Below, piece by piece: positions 1-10,200 of a DNA stretch of 64,000 bases. Source of the DNA: Cryptosporidium bovis (lineage: Eukaryota > Apicomplexa > Conoidasida > Eucoccidiorida > Cryptosporidiidae). Both the position numbers and the translations under genes were made by a program. The DNA lies in the NCBI GenBank assembly GCA_009768925.2, contig VHIT02000041.1, positions 62,001-126,000 on the forward strand, written 5' to 3'. The notes under the pieces were generated by a model. That model was not told the DNA's origin and did no database searches. It saw only the letters and a program-made list of their open reading frames with translations. Numbering within the stretch: position 1 is the first letter of the stretch; each line of letters opens with the position of its first letter.

Positions 1-2671
1 ATATTTCACATGAAATATTATTTCTCCATAATAATGATGCAATTTTGAATCTATACTCAATGTGTGGATCGCCTATGTTACAAATAAGAAAATCTGTAAA
101 TGATCCCTTGTTTGTGACTTTAACATTATTATCTAGTTTTTTTTCAATAATAGACATGATTCTCTCAACACCAACTGAAAATCCAACTGCAGGAATACTT
201 TTTTGGGAGAACATACCTATAAGTTCATCATATCTACCTCCAGCAGCTATTGTCCCAACATTGACGTTGTTAACATAGTTATCAGTTTGCATAGGTCCGT
301 CGCTTTTGCTATCATTTACAATAACCGCTTCGTAAATAACACCAGTGTAGTAGTCCAAACCTCTAGCAAGAGATAAATCAAATGACAAATAGTCAATGCA
401 ATTATTTGCATATTTAAACAAAAGTTCGAGATCACTTATTGCCTTTTTAACGTTTTCATTAATCATAAATTCGCTGTTATTTTTTATTTCGTTTATTAAA
501 TTAAGTGGTTTCCCTGACATATTTATTATTCTTCCAATTCTATCGGCAGACTCGGCAGAGAGTCCTTTAATGTTGATCATTTCATTTCTAACATTTTCCC
601 AGGTTTCTTTATCCAATTTATCTATTGAAGAACATATTGCCTTAAATTTCTCACTTGGAACGTCAGATATTTCCAAAATTCCATTTAAAAGCTGCCTATG
701 ATTAATCTTAATTACAAACTTACCAATCCAATTTGAAAACGATGACAAAACATCTGTTGCTATGTTTATTATCTCCGCATCTGCCACCATCAAATCGTAT
801 TTTCCAACAATGTCAAAGTCGCACTGGTAAAATTCCCTAAAACGCCCCCTTGACATCTGCGGTTCATCCCTTCTATATACTTTCCCTATTTGAAATCTTT
901 TTAAGTGATCAAGTCCGGATGTGGCAACGTAACGCGCAAGAGGAACAGTTAAATCATATCTAAGTGAAAGTTGTTCACCACCTTGATCTTTTAAGTCATA
1001 TATAAGTTTGCTATCCTCTCCGTATTTCCCCAATAGTGTATCTTTGAGCTCAAATACAGGCGTATCTATCTCAACAGCACCATGAGTCCTGTATACATTT
1101 TTTATAGTGTCAAATACAATATTCTTAATTGACATCTTGTAGGGTGATACATCTTGAGTTCCCTTTGGTATCTTAGGGATTCTAAGTGTCTGATTCTGCG
1201 GAGTAGATATTAATTTAAGTTTTTTAAACAACCTGTGAATCGAAGAATCCCGTAAATTACTAAATAACTTTTCATATAAGCATTGATCACCTTCTAATTC
1301 TGTTAGGAAATCCAAAATTAAGATTCTAAATAAATGTATATTTTTTGATTCATGTGAAGTTAATGTTATTTCTGTCTTTCCCTTTTTTTTTGCCTTTTCA
1401 ACACCAATTGTGTACTGTTGAAAGTTTTTTCCAGACAATTCCTGAATCGATACCAAATTAAGAATTGTAAACATTTCCAGATTGGAGTCAATAAGCTTTT
1501 TAATGGAAAATATCATTCTAGATAAGTCACCATCAGAACTATCTAAAACATGAATAGAATTTTCGATAGTTTTCGTTTCACTCTCAAAATAATCAATTTT
1601 TGAATTTAAATATTCAATATCTATCTGTTTTATTGGTTTGCATGTGTTTATCATTTTAAAAATGTCCAAACCCTTGACAGAAACTTGCTCGTCCAACTTG
1701 AAATCAGAGTAAGCTGAGGATGCAACATTTACCTTTATTGTTGGAATAAATTCTTTCATAAATTCCAAACAAGACCTTCTGAGATTAGAAAGTGACAACA
1801 TTAATCTCTTAGTCGGCTCTACAATTGGCATTAATTCAATATATTCTATTGAATTCTCGATACCTTTGTAGCTTACTGTATTTGAATTTTTTAGCAAAAA
1901 TTTCTTTAAACATTTACATAATGATTCAACTGAATCCTGAAAGCTACCCAATGAGCACACAATATTAGTCAATTTTATACCCAATAATTTATTTTCCCAC
2001 TTTGACTCTCTACTAATCTTAGAGTCTTCAAGTAACCATTTTATATCTTTTGTCGTCTCAAACAAGCCTTCCGTAGATATGGTTGAGATGTGTGTTAAAA
2101 AACAGAGAGGATACGACATTGATTCAGTTAATAAGGCAATTACACACTCACCGTAATATCTGAGTGAAGAACATACTCCCAAATAAAGTCCTAGCTGGGA
2201 ATGCGTTGCCGAAAATCCATTTACAAAATTATCTCCATCTTTTTTTGATATTTCCTTGCCAACATATTTTAAGTATTCATGCAATAAATAACTCAGAGTT
2301 TCCTTATCGGAATCAAAGTACCTCAACCTGAATGGAATTGAGGATCCGAATCTCAATTGATCAATCAACCACATCATTATCTTTTTATCAATATTATTGC
2401 TCATAGCTATATTTGTTGCTTTTACAATCATTAAAGCTCTCGTCTCACATATACTCAATTCTCGCGAATCCTTCCCCAAATTTAGGTTGTCTTGAACAAT
2501 CCACGACTTACCCTTAATTTCAGGTGTTTTATTCTCATAAACATTCTCGCTTAATCTTGACTCTAAAATAAACTCAACATTGTTGTTTGTTGATACCTCT
2601 GCAACATTTTCTACAGACACACCATTTGTACCCACAAAAATACTCAATTTCTCTTCAAAAACAGAGTCCAT
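1..2671 (-). CDS. Histidyl-tRNA synthetase (HisRS), 3' end cut by window edge
   Basis: This gene attaches histidine to tRNA-His in the cytosol. The reading frame is open from ATG at 2671 to base 1, so at least 890 residues are present and the C-terminal anticodon-binding part is missing. The class II core starts near residue 500 (IPKGTQDVSPYKM). Motif 2 lies near residues 590-615 (KVYRRDEPQMSRGRFREFYQ), the histidine-specific motif near 767 (LARGLDYYTGVIYE), and motif 3 follows (AAGGRYDELIG, GFSVGVERI). The core is very close to the eukaryotic cytosolic enzyme. The first 490 or so residues are unusual: animal HisRS has only a short WHEP extension there, and I recognise no WHEP domain. The extension is mostly helical in character, with no obvious catalytic motif. 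The start is the first ATG of the open frame. I am sure of the enzyme and unsure about the extension. Confidence 0.95.
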   Translation of the reverse strand, partial: MDSVFEEKLSIFVGTNGVSVENVAEVSTNNNVEFILESRLSENVYENKTPEIKGKSWIVQDNLNLGKDSRELSICETRALMIVKATNIAMSNNIDKKIMMWLIDQLRFGSSIPFRLRYFDSDKETLSYLLHEYLKYVGKEISKKDGDNFVNGFSATHSQLGLYLGVCSSLRYYGECVIALLTESMSYPLCFLTHISTISTEGLFETTKDIKWLLEDSKISRESKWENKLLGIKLTNIVCSLGSFQDSVESLCKCLKKFLLKNSNTVSYKGIENSIEYIELMPIVEPTKRLMLSLSNLRRSCLEFMKEFIPTIKVNVASSAYSDFKLDEQVSVKGLDIFKMINTCKPIKQIDIEYLNSKIDYFESETKTIENSIHVLDSSDGDLSRMIFSIKKLIDSNLEMFTILNLVSIQELSGKNFQQYTIGVEKAKKKGKTEITLTSHESKNIHLFRILILDFLTELEGDQCLYEKLFSNLRDSSIHRLFKKLKLISTPQNQTLRIPKIPKGTQDVSPYKMSIKNIVFDTIKNVYRTHGAVEIDTPVFELKDTLLGKYGEDSKLIYDLKDQGGEQLSLRYDLTVPLARYVATSGLDHLKRFQIGKVYRRDEPQMSRGRFREFYQCDFDIVGKYDLMVADAEIINIATDVLSSFSNWIGKFVIKINHRQLLNGILEISDVPSEKFKAICSSIDKLDKETWENVRNEMINIKGLSAESADRIGRIINMSGKPLNLINEIKNNSEFMINENVKKAISDLELLFKYANNCIDYLSFDLSLARGLDYYTGVIYEAVIVNDSKSDGPMQTDNYVNNVNVGTIAAGGRYDELIGMFSQKSIPAVGFSVGVERIMSIIEKKLDNNVKVTNKGSFTDFLICNIGDPHIEYRFKIASLLWRNNISCEI

Positions 2672-3621
2672 TTTGGATACCAATCATATAACCTGACTAA
2701 ATTTCTTTAGCCTATGAGTAAAACTTAAAATGATAACAAAATTATTAATTTATATTCTTAATCCATTACAAGAAAAAAAACCACAGCGGGACTACTCTTT
2801 AGGCGGCAACTTCCAAGAAGCACATTTAAACACGACATTTTGACAAAATACAGCAAAAGTTGCATGCAAGTATATTTTGAACCAAATAGTGGGGAAATAA
2901 CTAGATTAAATTAAAAATAACACAGAATATATATATTCCAAAGGTAAAAAAAAGTTGAGTCAGAGAGGCACTATAATCAACATTAACTTAAAGATAATTT
3001 TCATCGTTTATATTAGAATATATAATAAATATTGACTATAACATAGTCATTAATATAACTGTTATTTCATTACATAAAGTATTTCCTGAAGTCTTTTTAA
3101 CAGCTTCATATTAAGTGACGAAATTTTATAGTTCAATTGTTGAATTATCTCAATTGAAAAGAAAAAGTTGGCAATGTTTCCAAGTAATAGAATTACTACA
3201 ATTTACTATTTGGTTTGTAACAGATGCAGGGATATTGGTGTGTATATACACGTAAGCACATACAAACATGTATACAAAATATTGACACATTAAATATGTT
3301 TAAAATATTTACTGGGCTCTAGTTATTTTATTTGATATGACCAAAATTATGTATATATTATTTGCTACATGACGATAGAGTTGAATAACAAAATTCTAAA
3401 ATATCCCAATTTCATATTTTATTTTACTAAATAATGTGATTTTTACATGTAAGTAAATATTATTATTTATTTTAACCTTGTAAATATTCTTCACCTTTCT
3501 CTGATATAAGGAAAAAATCAGACTACTTGTTGGGTCAGATGGAGTACGTTATTACTATTGTTACATATCAGACTTATACTACAAATAATTTGTTTATTTA
3601 TAATAAGCTCCAATACAATGC
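2672..3621. other. Intergenic region upstream of HisRS
   Basis: These 950 bases have no convincing gene. The region separates the HisRS start from the 3' end of the next minus-strand gene, so it should hold the HisRS promoter. It contains an exact ApiAP2-type palindrome TGCATGCA (2861-2868), the recurring motif ACTACTCTT (2791-2799) and a GGCGGC just after it. The rest is AT-rich. Confidence 0.6.
2861..2868. promoter_or_regulatory. ApiAP2-type motif TGCATGCA
   Basis: An exact palindromic TGCATGCA lies 190 bp upstream of the HisRS ATG on the HisRS promoter side. GCATGC-type sequences are known targets of apicomplexan AP2 transcription factors. Binding here is inferred. Confidence 0.45.
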
Positions 3622-5985
3622 TCAAAAATTAGAGGTTCTGTGTACCACTTCCACGGGGTTTAAGGCTCTAAAAGTTTTCAGTTCAACAGTATCTGCTCTT
3701 GTGCATGTTAATGTATTGATAATGCAACCTGTAAAACCAGTCCTCTTTTGTTGAATTCTTCTTATTGGAACGAATGGATTTGGATGGCTCTTTGTTACAA
3801 TATTATACTCGACGTCGGGATTGGAAGTATCATTCTTTTGTTCATCACATCCATCTTCAATATTGTTGTTATATTCAATCCCATTTAAGCCAACCGATTC
3901 ATTAAGTAATGTGCCGTCGTTAATTTTATGTTTTGCATATTCATTTTTCTCACTACCAGTGATTTCTACATTAATGTTGTTATCAGCAACACCATCATTA
4001 TTTGCCATCAATTTCGTATTACTCATACTACCATTAATATTGTTGTCATCAATTCTGTAATTTGATTGACCTACTGGAGATTCCACTGTTGAACGAGATG
4101 AATGGTGTTTTACACTCTGATTAATATTGTTGTAACTGTTTGGAGAACGGCCATTGTTATTGGTGGCACTTCCTACACCACCAAATCCTCCTCTTTGGTT
4201 GTTTTTTTTTACATCAGAATCTAACTCCTCCTCAAAAGTCGATACTCTCCTTCCATTTGGGCTTAATGACAAATCACCATGACCTTTATTTCTTCTCCCG
4301 GATACTTGGCTATAATTAATGCTGCCTTTACTTTCAACATCATCTAAATTACCATTTTCTGGCAAGTTTATTTTCGGTATTTCACCAGATTTCATCAATT
4401 TATCTGTATTAGGATTGCTTGAAAAGTTTATATGAGCCTTGGCATTTCTTCCACCAGATATTTCATATTCAATTGCAGGACCAGTTGGGGTCGAAATAAC
4501 ATTAATGTCAACACCTGGAGTTATGTGTAATTCTGTTACAACGTTATTTGTATCAGGATTTGCAAATATTGTTGCTTTTGAATTATTATTATCTGCGTCG
4601 GGTAACATATGAAAAACAACTGTTTGTTTTGCTGAGGGTGAAACAACAGGAATGTTGTCTGTATAATTGTGATTTGAAGGAACTCTTGAATGCCTTGATC
4701 TAGGTGTAGCAACTCCAATTCTAGGCGTGCTCAGAATCGGGCTTCTATTCTGATTCACGGGGGAAATCAATCCTTCTGTAGTCTCCATTGGCTCTAAAAC
4801 ACCAATCCTTGGAGGGGGGCCTCTACTTGTGCTTTTAGACGATGAAATTAATTCTGGGGAAGTTGCTCTTCTTGAATTTACTCCACTATTATTAGTTGCT
4901 AAATAACTAAACTCAGAGTTAATCCCTTGCACTGTACTTCTATGGGTTCCTAAATTGTTTATATCCGAAAAAGTCGGAACATTCAAAGTTATTCCATTAC
5001 CATTTATTAACATATTGTTCTCATTCCCATTGTTTGCTTTCCTTTCATCCATACCATCTTCCCTGTATTCGCAGTTCTTTTCTTGTAATGGTGACAGTAG
5101 ACTTGAATTTCTGTACTGACTACCTCTTGTTTGGCCTCTGTTAGTTCTGTACTGACCATTGATACCAATTTCTTGTATTTCATTACAGTTGAGAATGTAT
5201 TCGTTGTTAGTGTCAGTGTATTCACCGTCTCTGGTATTATTATACTCGTTCCTTCCATAATGGTATCTATTATTTGACCCTCTTACATAGCCTCCGGTCC
5301 TTGACCACATCTCTTCTCTCGCGTCTCTTATAAACGGAGACAATGATCTGCTCCTAAATTGCTCTGGATTTGAAGATTTAATAATTGTCGAAATTGTTGG
5401 GAGCTCATAGTGTCTTGAATATCTAACCAAACTTGCTCCCTTTTCTATAATACTCAACCTTCTTTTTTCTGCGTCATCATCGTCGTACTCTTCTTCAAAA
5501 AGATACTCTTTTTCTATCTCACCGTCACTTGGACTATATTGGGCTCTTGTATCTTGCCATATCTCCCTTATTACCTGAGCTTCTTCGAAAGTCAACGGAC
5601 TATCCTTGGGTATTTTAGAATTACATTCATTATGAAACATCCATGGATTCCTGAATTTTGGTATCCTTCTTAAATCTGATTTTCTAAGATTACGCTTATT
5701 CTCTTGTCTGTAATTTTTTAAGTGACGTCTATTGTGCAGCATCTCCATTGGACAACATATTACATCTTCTTTGCCTTCATCGTTAGTATCTATAAATTCA
5801 CTTTCAATTATTTCATCCCCCTCATCCCCGTTATCAAATTCAGCTTCGTATCCGTTGTATTCATTGTTATTGTGTTCATATTTATCATTCATCTGCAACC
5901 ATTCTTCATCAATTCTATTTGAATTGCCATTATAGTTGCTATTCCGTGGAATGTATCCAGGCGAATATGGATCTATTTGGTACAT
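3622..5985 (-). CDS. Unrecognised low-complexity protein, 787 aa
   Basis: A long uninterrupted frame starts with ATG and I cannot assign it to a family. The N-terminal 90 residues are rich in Asn, Asp and Glu. Residues of about 90-250 look more ordered and charged and include DDDD/EEE tracts. Asn/Ser-rich linkers follow. A section near residues 450-540 is less biased and beta-like (for example KQTVVFHMLPDADNNN and TPTGPAIEYEISGG). The C-terminus has a Cys-containing stretch (GCIINTLTCTRADTVELKTF). I see no signal peptide, membrane segment or catalytic motif. It could be a cytoskeletal or nuclear scaffold protein, but nothing in the sequence decides this. Its length and clean frame support a real gene. 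Confidence 0.8.
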   Translation of the reverse strand: MYQIDPYSPGYIPRNSNYNGNSNRIDEEWLQMNDKYEHNNNEYNGYEAEFDNGDEGDEIIESEFIDTNDEGKEDVICCPMEMLHNRRHLKNYRQENKRNLRKSDLRRIPKFRNPWMFHNECNSKIPKDSPLTFEEAQVIREIWQDTRAQYSPSDGEIEKEYLFEEEYDDDDAEKRRLSIIEKGASLVRYSRHYELPTISTIIKSSNPEQFRSRSLSPFIRDAREEMWSRTGGYVRGSNNRYHYGRNEYNNTRDGEYTDTNNEYILNCNEIQEIGINGQYRTNRGQTRGSQYRNSSLLSPLQEKNCEYREDGMDERKANNGNENNMLINGNGITLNVPTFSDINNLGTHRSTVQGINSEFSYLATNNSGVNSRRATSPELISSSKSTSRGPPPRIGVLEPMETTEGLISPVNQNRSPILSTPRIGVATPRSRHSRVPSNHNYTDNIPVVSPSAKQTVVFHMLPDADNNNSKATIFANPDTNNVVTELHITPGVDINVISTPTGPAIEYEISGGRNAKAHINFSSNPNTDKLMKSGEIPKINLPENGNLDDVESKGSINYSQVSGRRNKGHGDLSLSPNGRRVSTFEEELDSDVKKNNQRGGFGGVGSATNNNGRSPNSYNNINQSVKHHSSRSTVESPVGQSNYRIDDNNINGSMSNTKLMANNDGVADNNINVEITGSEKNEYAKHKINDGTLLNESVGLNGIEYNNNIEDGCDEQKNDTSNPDVEYNIVTKSHPNPFVPIRRIQQKRTGFTGCIINTLTCTRADTVELKTFRALNPVEVVHRTSNF

Positions 5986-7283
5986 CTTAATATAGTTTTA
6001 GTAAGTTAATTTATTACACGCTAGTTCTTTCATTCAACTCCTATATTCACTTCTACTAATTACCTATAAATGCTATCTTATTATGATTTAACCTAACTTT
6101 CAGAAATTCTTCCTAACCTAGTTTGTTACCTAAGACAGTAACCCTTAGTTGTCATAAGACATAAATATACTTTCAAATATAGCAAATTCCTTCTTTATTT
6201 AATTATTTTTTTTTAGCTTTTCTACCTTCACTATTATTCACACATTACAGAGTGCAAAAGACATGCACGCATGCATTTTATTAAAATAATCCTTGGATTT
6301 CAATATTATACATATAAATATGTATATATGTAAATATTAAAAAAATAAATAAGTAAAATTTATCTACTAATTTGGTTACTGTTTAAAACTTACCATATAG
6401 GGTTTATCTGTCATATTTATCCTATTTAAAGTCCACCTATTTCAAATTGGTGGCACTAATAAGCTAATATATGTGTAAAATTCCTATTTATGAAAATTCA
6501 GAAAGTAAAAAAACTATCACTTATATTGAAACATGATAATTTTTTGTGTTTTTAACGTTTAAATCCATTTATTCACACTTGTATCCTAAAGTATGCAGTA
6601 TAAAATTAATTTTAAGGTTTTTTCTTTTCTTTCTTCTTGGTTTCATATTATGTTTGGAACAAACCTAATTTTCACGCCACTAAAATAAACTATCCTGAGC
6701 TAAAACTTATTATTTTTTAACCTAGTTCAAGAATTGCTCGTAATTATTGTTTCCACCGATAATTAGTAGAAACAATATTCAGTTTAATCGGCTAATTTAC
6801 CTAGGCAAACGGCATATTTAATAAATTAACGTCAGGTCTGGGAAAAAATGCGTTTATCTATGAGTATTAAAAAAACTGTGCGAAATAATTCTATTAATAA
6901 ATATTGCCCTCCTACATGTTATAACAGTAGGGTATTAAACCCAATATTCGCAAAGTGTTACAACTATTTCCATTAATATAGTTTAAAATTTACAAAAAAT
7001 AATTGTAACAAATCCTAAATAAAACTTTGGTTCATTCCCAGTACCTAGTTTCAGCTATGTATTAGACTTTTTTCTTGTGTGCATATTTGCATGCTAATAA
7101 AATGACCTATATCGTCAGTCAGGGCGCGCATTTCTTCGGCGGCATTGTTTTTGTGGATGGTCATGCAATTACGAAAAAAAGTTCAAAATAGGAAATAATC
7201 TTGAAATAATAACAGAGAGACTGATGAGACAAAAACAGTGAGGAGGGCGAAGTATTTACTTGATAAGAAGTAAGGTGGAAAAA
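5986..7283. other. Divergent intergenic region
   Basis: About 1.3 kb separates two divergently transcribed genes and should carry both promoters. No coding frame is convincing. It contains GCATGCA (6269-6275) next to a second TGCA, TGCATGCT (7088-7095), and a GC-rich patch with GGGCGCGC (from 7122) and CGGCGGC (about 7138-7144), which resembles the E2F-like elements elsewhere in the window. Confidence 0.55.
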
Positions 7284-10200
7284 ATGAGTGAGAGTGAATC
7301 GATAGAAACGGGCCTAACGGCAGCAAGTCTTGGTGTAGAGGTAAGTTCGAGAATGAGAAAGATGGATCATAAAAGTTGGAATAAATGAATAGAAAAAAAG
7401 TAAGTACTATGTATATTCTTATATTTATTATTAGATTACGAATAATATCCAGTATTGAATGAGGTAATGGTGTAAATTATTTAATGTTTGTAGGAAGATT
7501 CATTTATCTCAATACGCAATAACTTTTTAATAGAAAATAACTTAAATAGCTGTACGTTTCAGGTATTAAAGAGTTTAAGTTACCTGATGGTGAATATGGA
7601 AGAGTTAACGATTCCATGAACTGTGTATGTATATTATGGTTGCCATACGAAGACCCACTCGAAATATTCGGATTTCAACAAGGGATAAGATGGGATCCAG
7701 TTCTTGGAAGAAGATGTACTGGAATAGCAGTAGCAAGACCATGTACGAAGTCCGGGAAGATTAAGTCACTAGAATGCGATTTTACGACTTATATACATGC
7801 ATTAAATATTGGAAAAATAAACTACATTTACAATAAAAACAACTACAAAAACACTAATGAAGATTTTATGAGTGATGATGATACTGATATGGAATGCAAC
7901 AATGAACCTTCAAACATTGATAATGAAAAGTATCCAATAATAAAGTTGGAAGATGCACTACGTTTTAATGTAGTATTTCCACATGGACAGTATAAAAAAA
8001 ACAAAAATGAAAAGGGAAATTTTTGCATGTATAGACCTAGAAGAGGAAAATTTACCCAGGAATTACCATACGTGGAAACAGGACACGATAATCCACCACC
8101 TGTGTTTGTCTCGGTTGGTTACATTTCAGAAGAGAGTCATAATTCAAAATTACTCAGACCATCAACAAAATGGAGAAGAGCACTAAACGCTATTGGGGAC
8201 GGTAATTATAATCTAGAAACTAAATCACCAATAAAGTGGATTGGAACGGGGATGCTGACGAAGAAGGATTGGATTAGAAGTAGTACTTCTACAAAATCAT
8301 TTCTAATAAAACTACTTCCGCATGAAAAACTTATGGAAATAGTAAATACATTCAAGAAAGAGATACTGAATTCCATAAAGGACGATGAAAAGGACTCAAT
8401 TTCTTACTTTTACCCCCTAGTCGATGAAATAGAAAATGAACTTTTAAACGAATCACAAAGCATAGAAGATAGTGAACATATAAATCAGCCACAAAACAAT
8501 GATGTTGGCACATTACAGGTACAACTAAGAACATTTGTTTCATATCCACTTAGAGCAAGAGGGTCTTTGAGGCCATTAGTTAAAATATATAAGAGAAATG
8601 ATTTGGTAACACCATTTTTTTTAACAAGTTTTTGCACGGTAGATGTTATTTACATTGACGATATCCCATCATGGAATGACATAGGTATATGGGACTTTAC
8701 TCATTCAAAAATACATGTATGTGTATTGTGGGATCACGAGGCCAAATTAATAAACAATGGAGGGAATCCACTTAAATTATTTCCGTTTAGGTGCACCGAG
8801 ATAGATGGAAGACCAATTACTTTACAATGTAATAATCTCAAAAGTATAAAGGAAAATGATATTAAATTGCGTTGCTATTTTTCAGGTAGAGTGTTTTTAA
8901 CGCCGGTACCAGGTAGTGAACCACACTTATATTTATATATGTTAATTAATGGTACTCCGTTTTCATGTGTAAAAAGTCCAATACTGCTAGATAAGATGGA
9001 GGAAAATAAAGGTGGAATAATAGTTAATAGACTAGAAAGGGTGAATATAAGAGGAAATAAAATTCTAGTAAGTAATAATAATGATTCAGAAGAAAATAGC
9101 CAATTTGCAGGTAATTTAGCTTGCAAGATATTAATATGGCCGGAAAATTCAAAGTTTTTGAGTCGTAGGGAATATTCATATCTAAATTTAAGACCACAAA
9201 AAGGAATAGTTTATAATTTATTGCATGATTACAGAACAAATGTGCCAGATCACTATTCTGCACCTACATTAGGTCCATATGGTATGTGGATAGGATACAG
9301 TATTCGTGACACTAGTAAAATTAAAACCGAGCATTCTAATTCATTTAAAGACTTATTTGGTGAGGCAATATATACGCTAAACAATGATGATAATAGTTTA
9401 ATTAAAAGTGGCATAGAAGATGAAGTTAATTCATGTAAGTTATCTACAGAGGAAATTGATCAGAGTAAATTTGATTCAGAAGAAAGTGTTATAAGGGAGA
9501 ATTTTGAGGATTGTAACGATTCTGAGTTGGATATGGAGTACTGTAATAATGAATTAAAAAGATATAACAATGACTTAACGACATCTGAACCATGCGTACC
9601 GCATATGAGTACAATAATAGGTAAAGAAATAAACTATGGAGTAGCAGGTGAATGGATAACATTTGTGGTCCAATCGAGAGATGAAAATGGAAATAAGTCA
9701 CTTGTAGGTGGAAGTAAAATACACATTAGATTAAGGTCAGTTGGATACATAAAATTTTCATTTACAGCAGAGCCACATGGTTTGAATTATTTAGATAATA
9801 AGAAACATGTTAACGACAATACCGGTGCATTGATAAAAGTTGATGAAGGTGAAGTTTGTAAGGTTGGTATTGATGAAATAGATGTACCAATAGAATGGTG
9901 TTCAGTAGAGTCATACCATGGTGTTTACAACTGTCGTATAAGGTGTGAAAAATCTGGTCAATATTTGTTAAGAATAACTATGGATGGTCTACCAATAGCA
10001 GGTTCACCGTATGATTTAATAATAGCACCATCACTACCAGAACCAAAGGCGTCATCAACAGTAGGAGAAGGAACCTCAATATGTAGGTCATGCCCAGCTG
10101 TAGACTATATGGTTAATATTGATATAATTAGAGCTTGTAATGGTAAAGTTCCTAAATACATCAATTCATTTATTGTAATATTACGTGATGAGTTTGGTAA

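Noticed and set aside
3527-3754. A 75-residue plus-strand frame
   Set aside because: It overlaps the C-terminal coding part of the minus-strand protein and has no recognisable feature.
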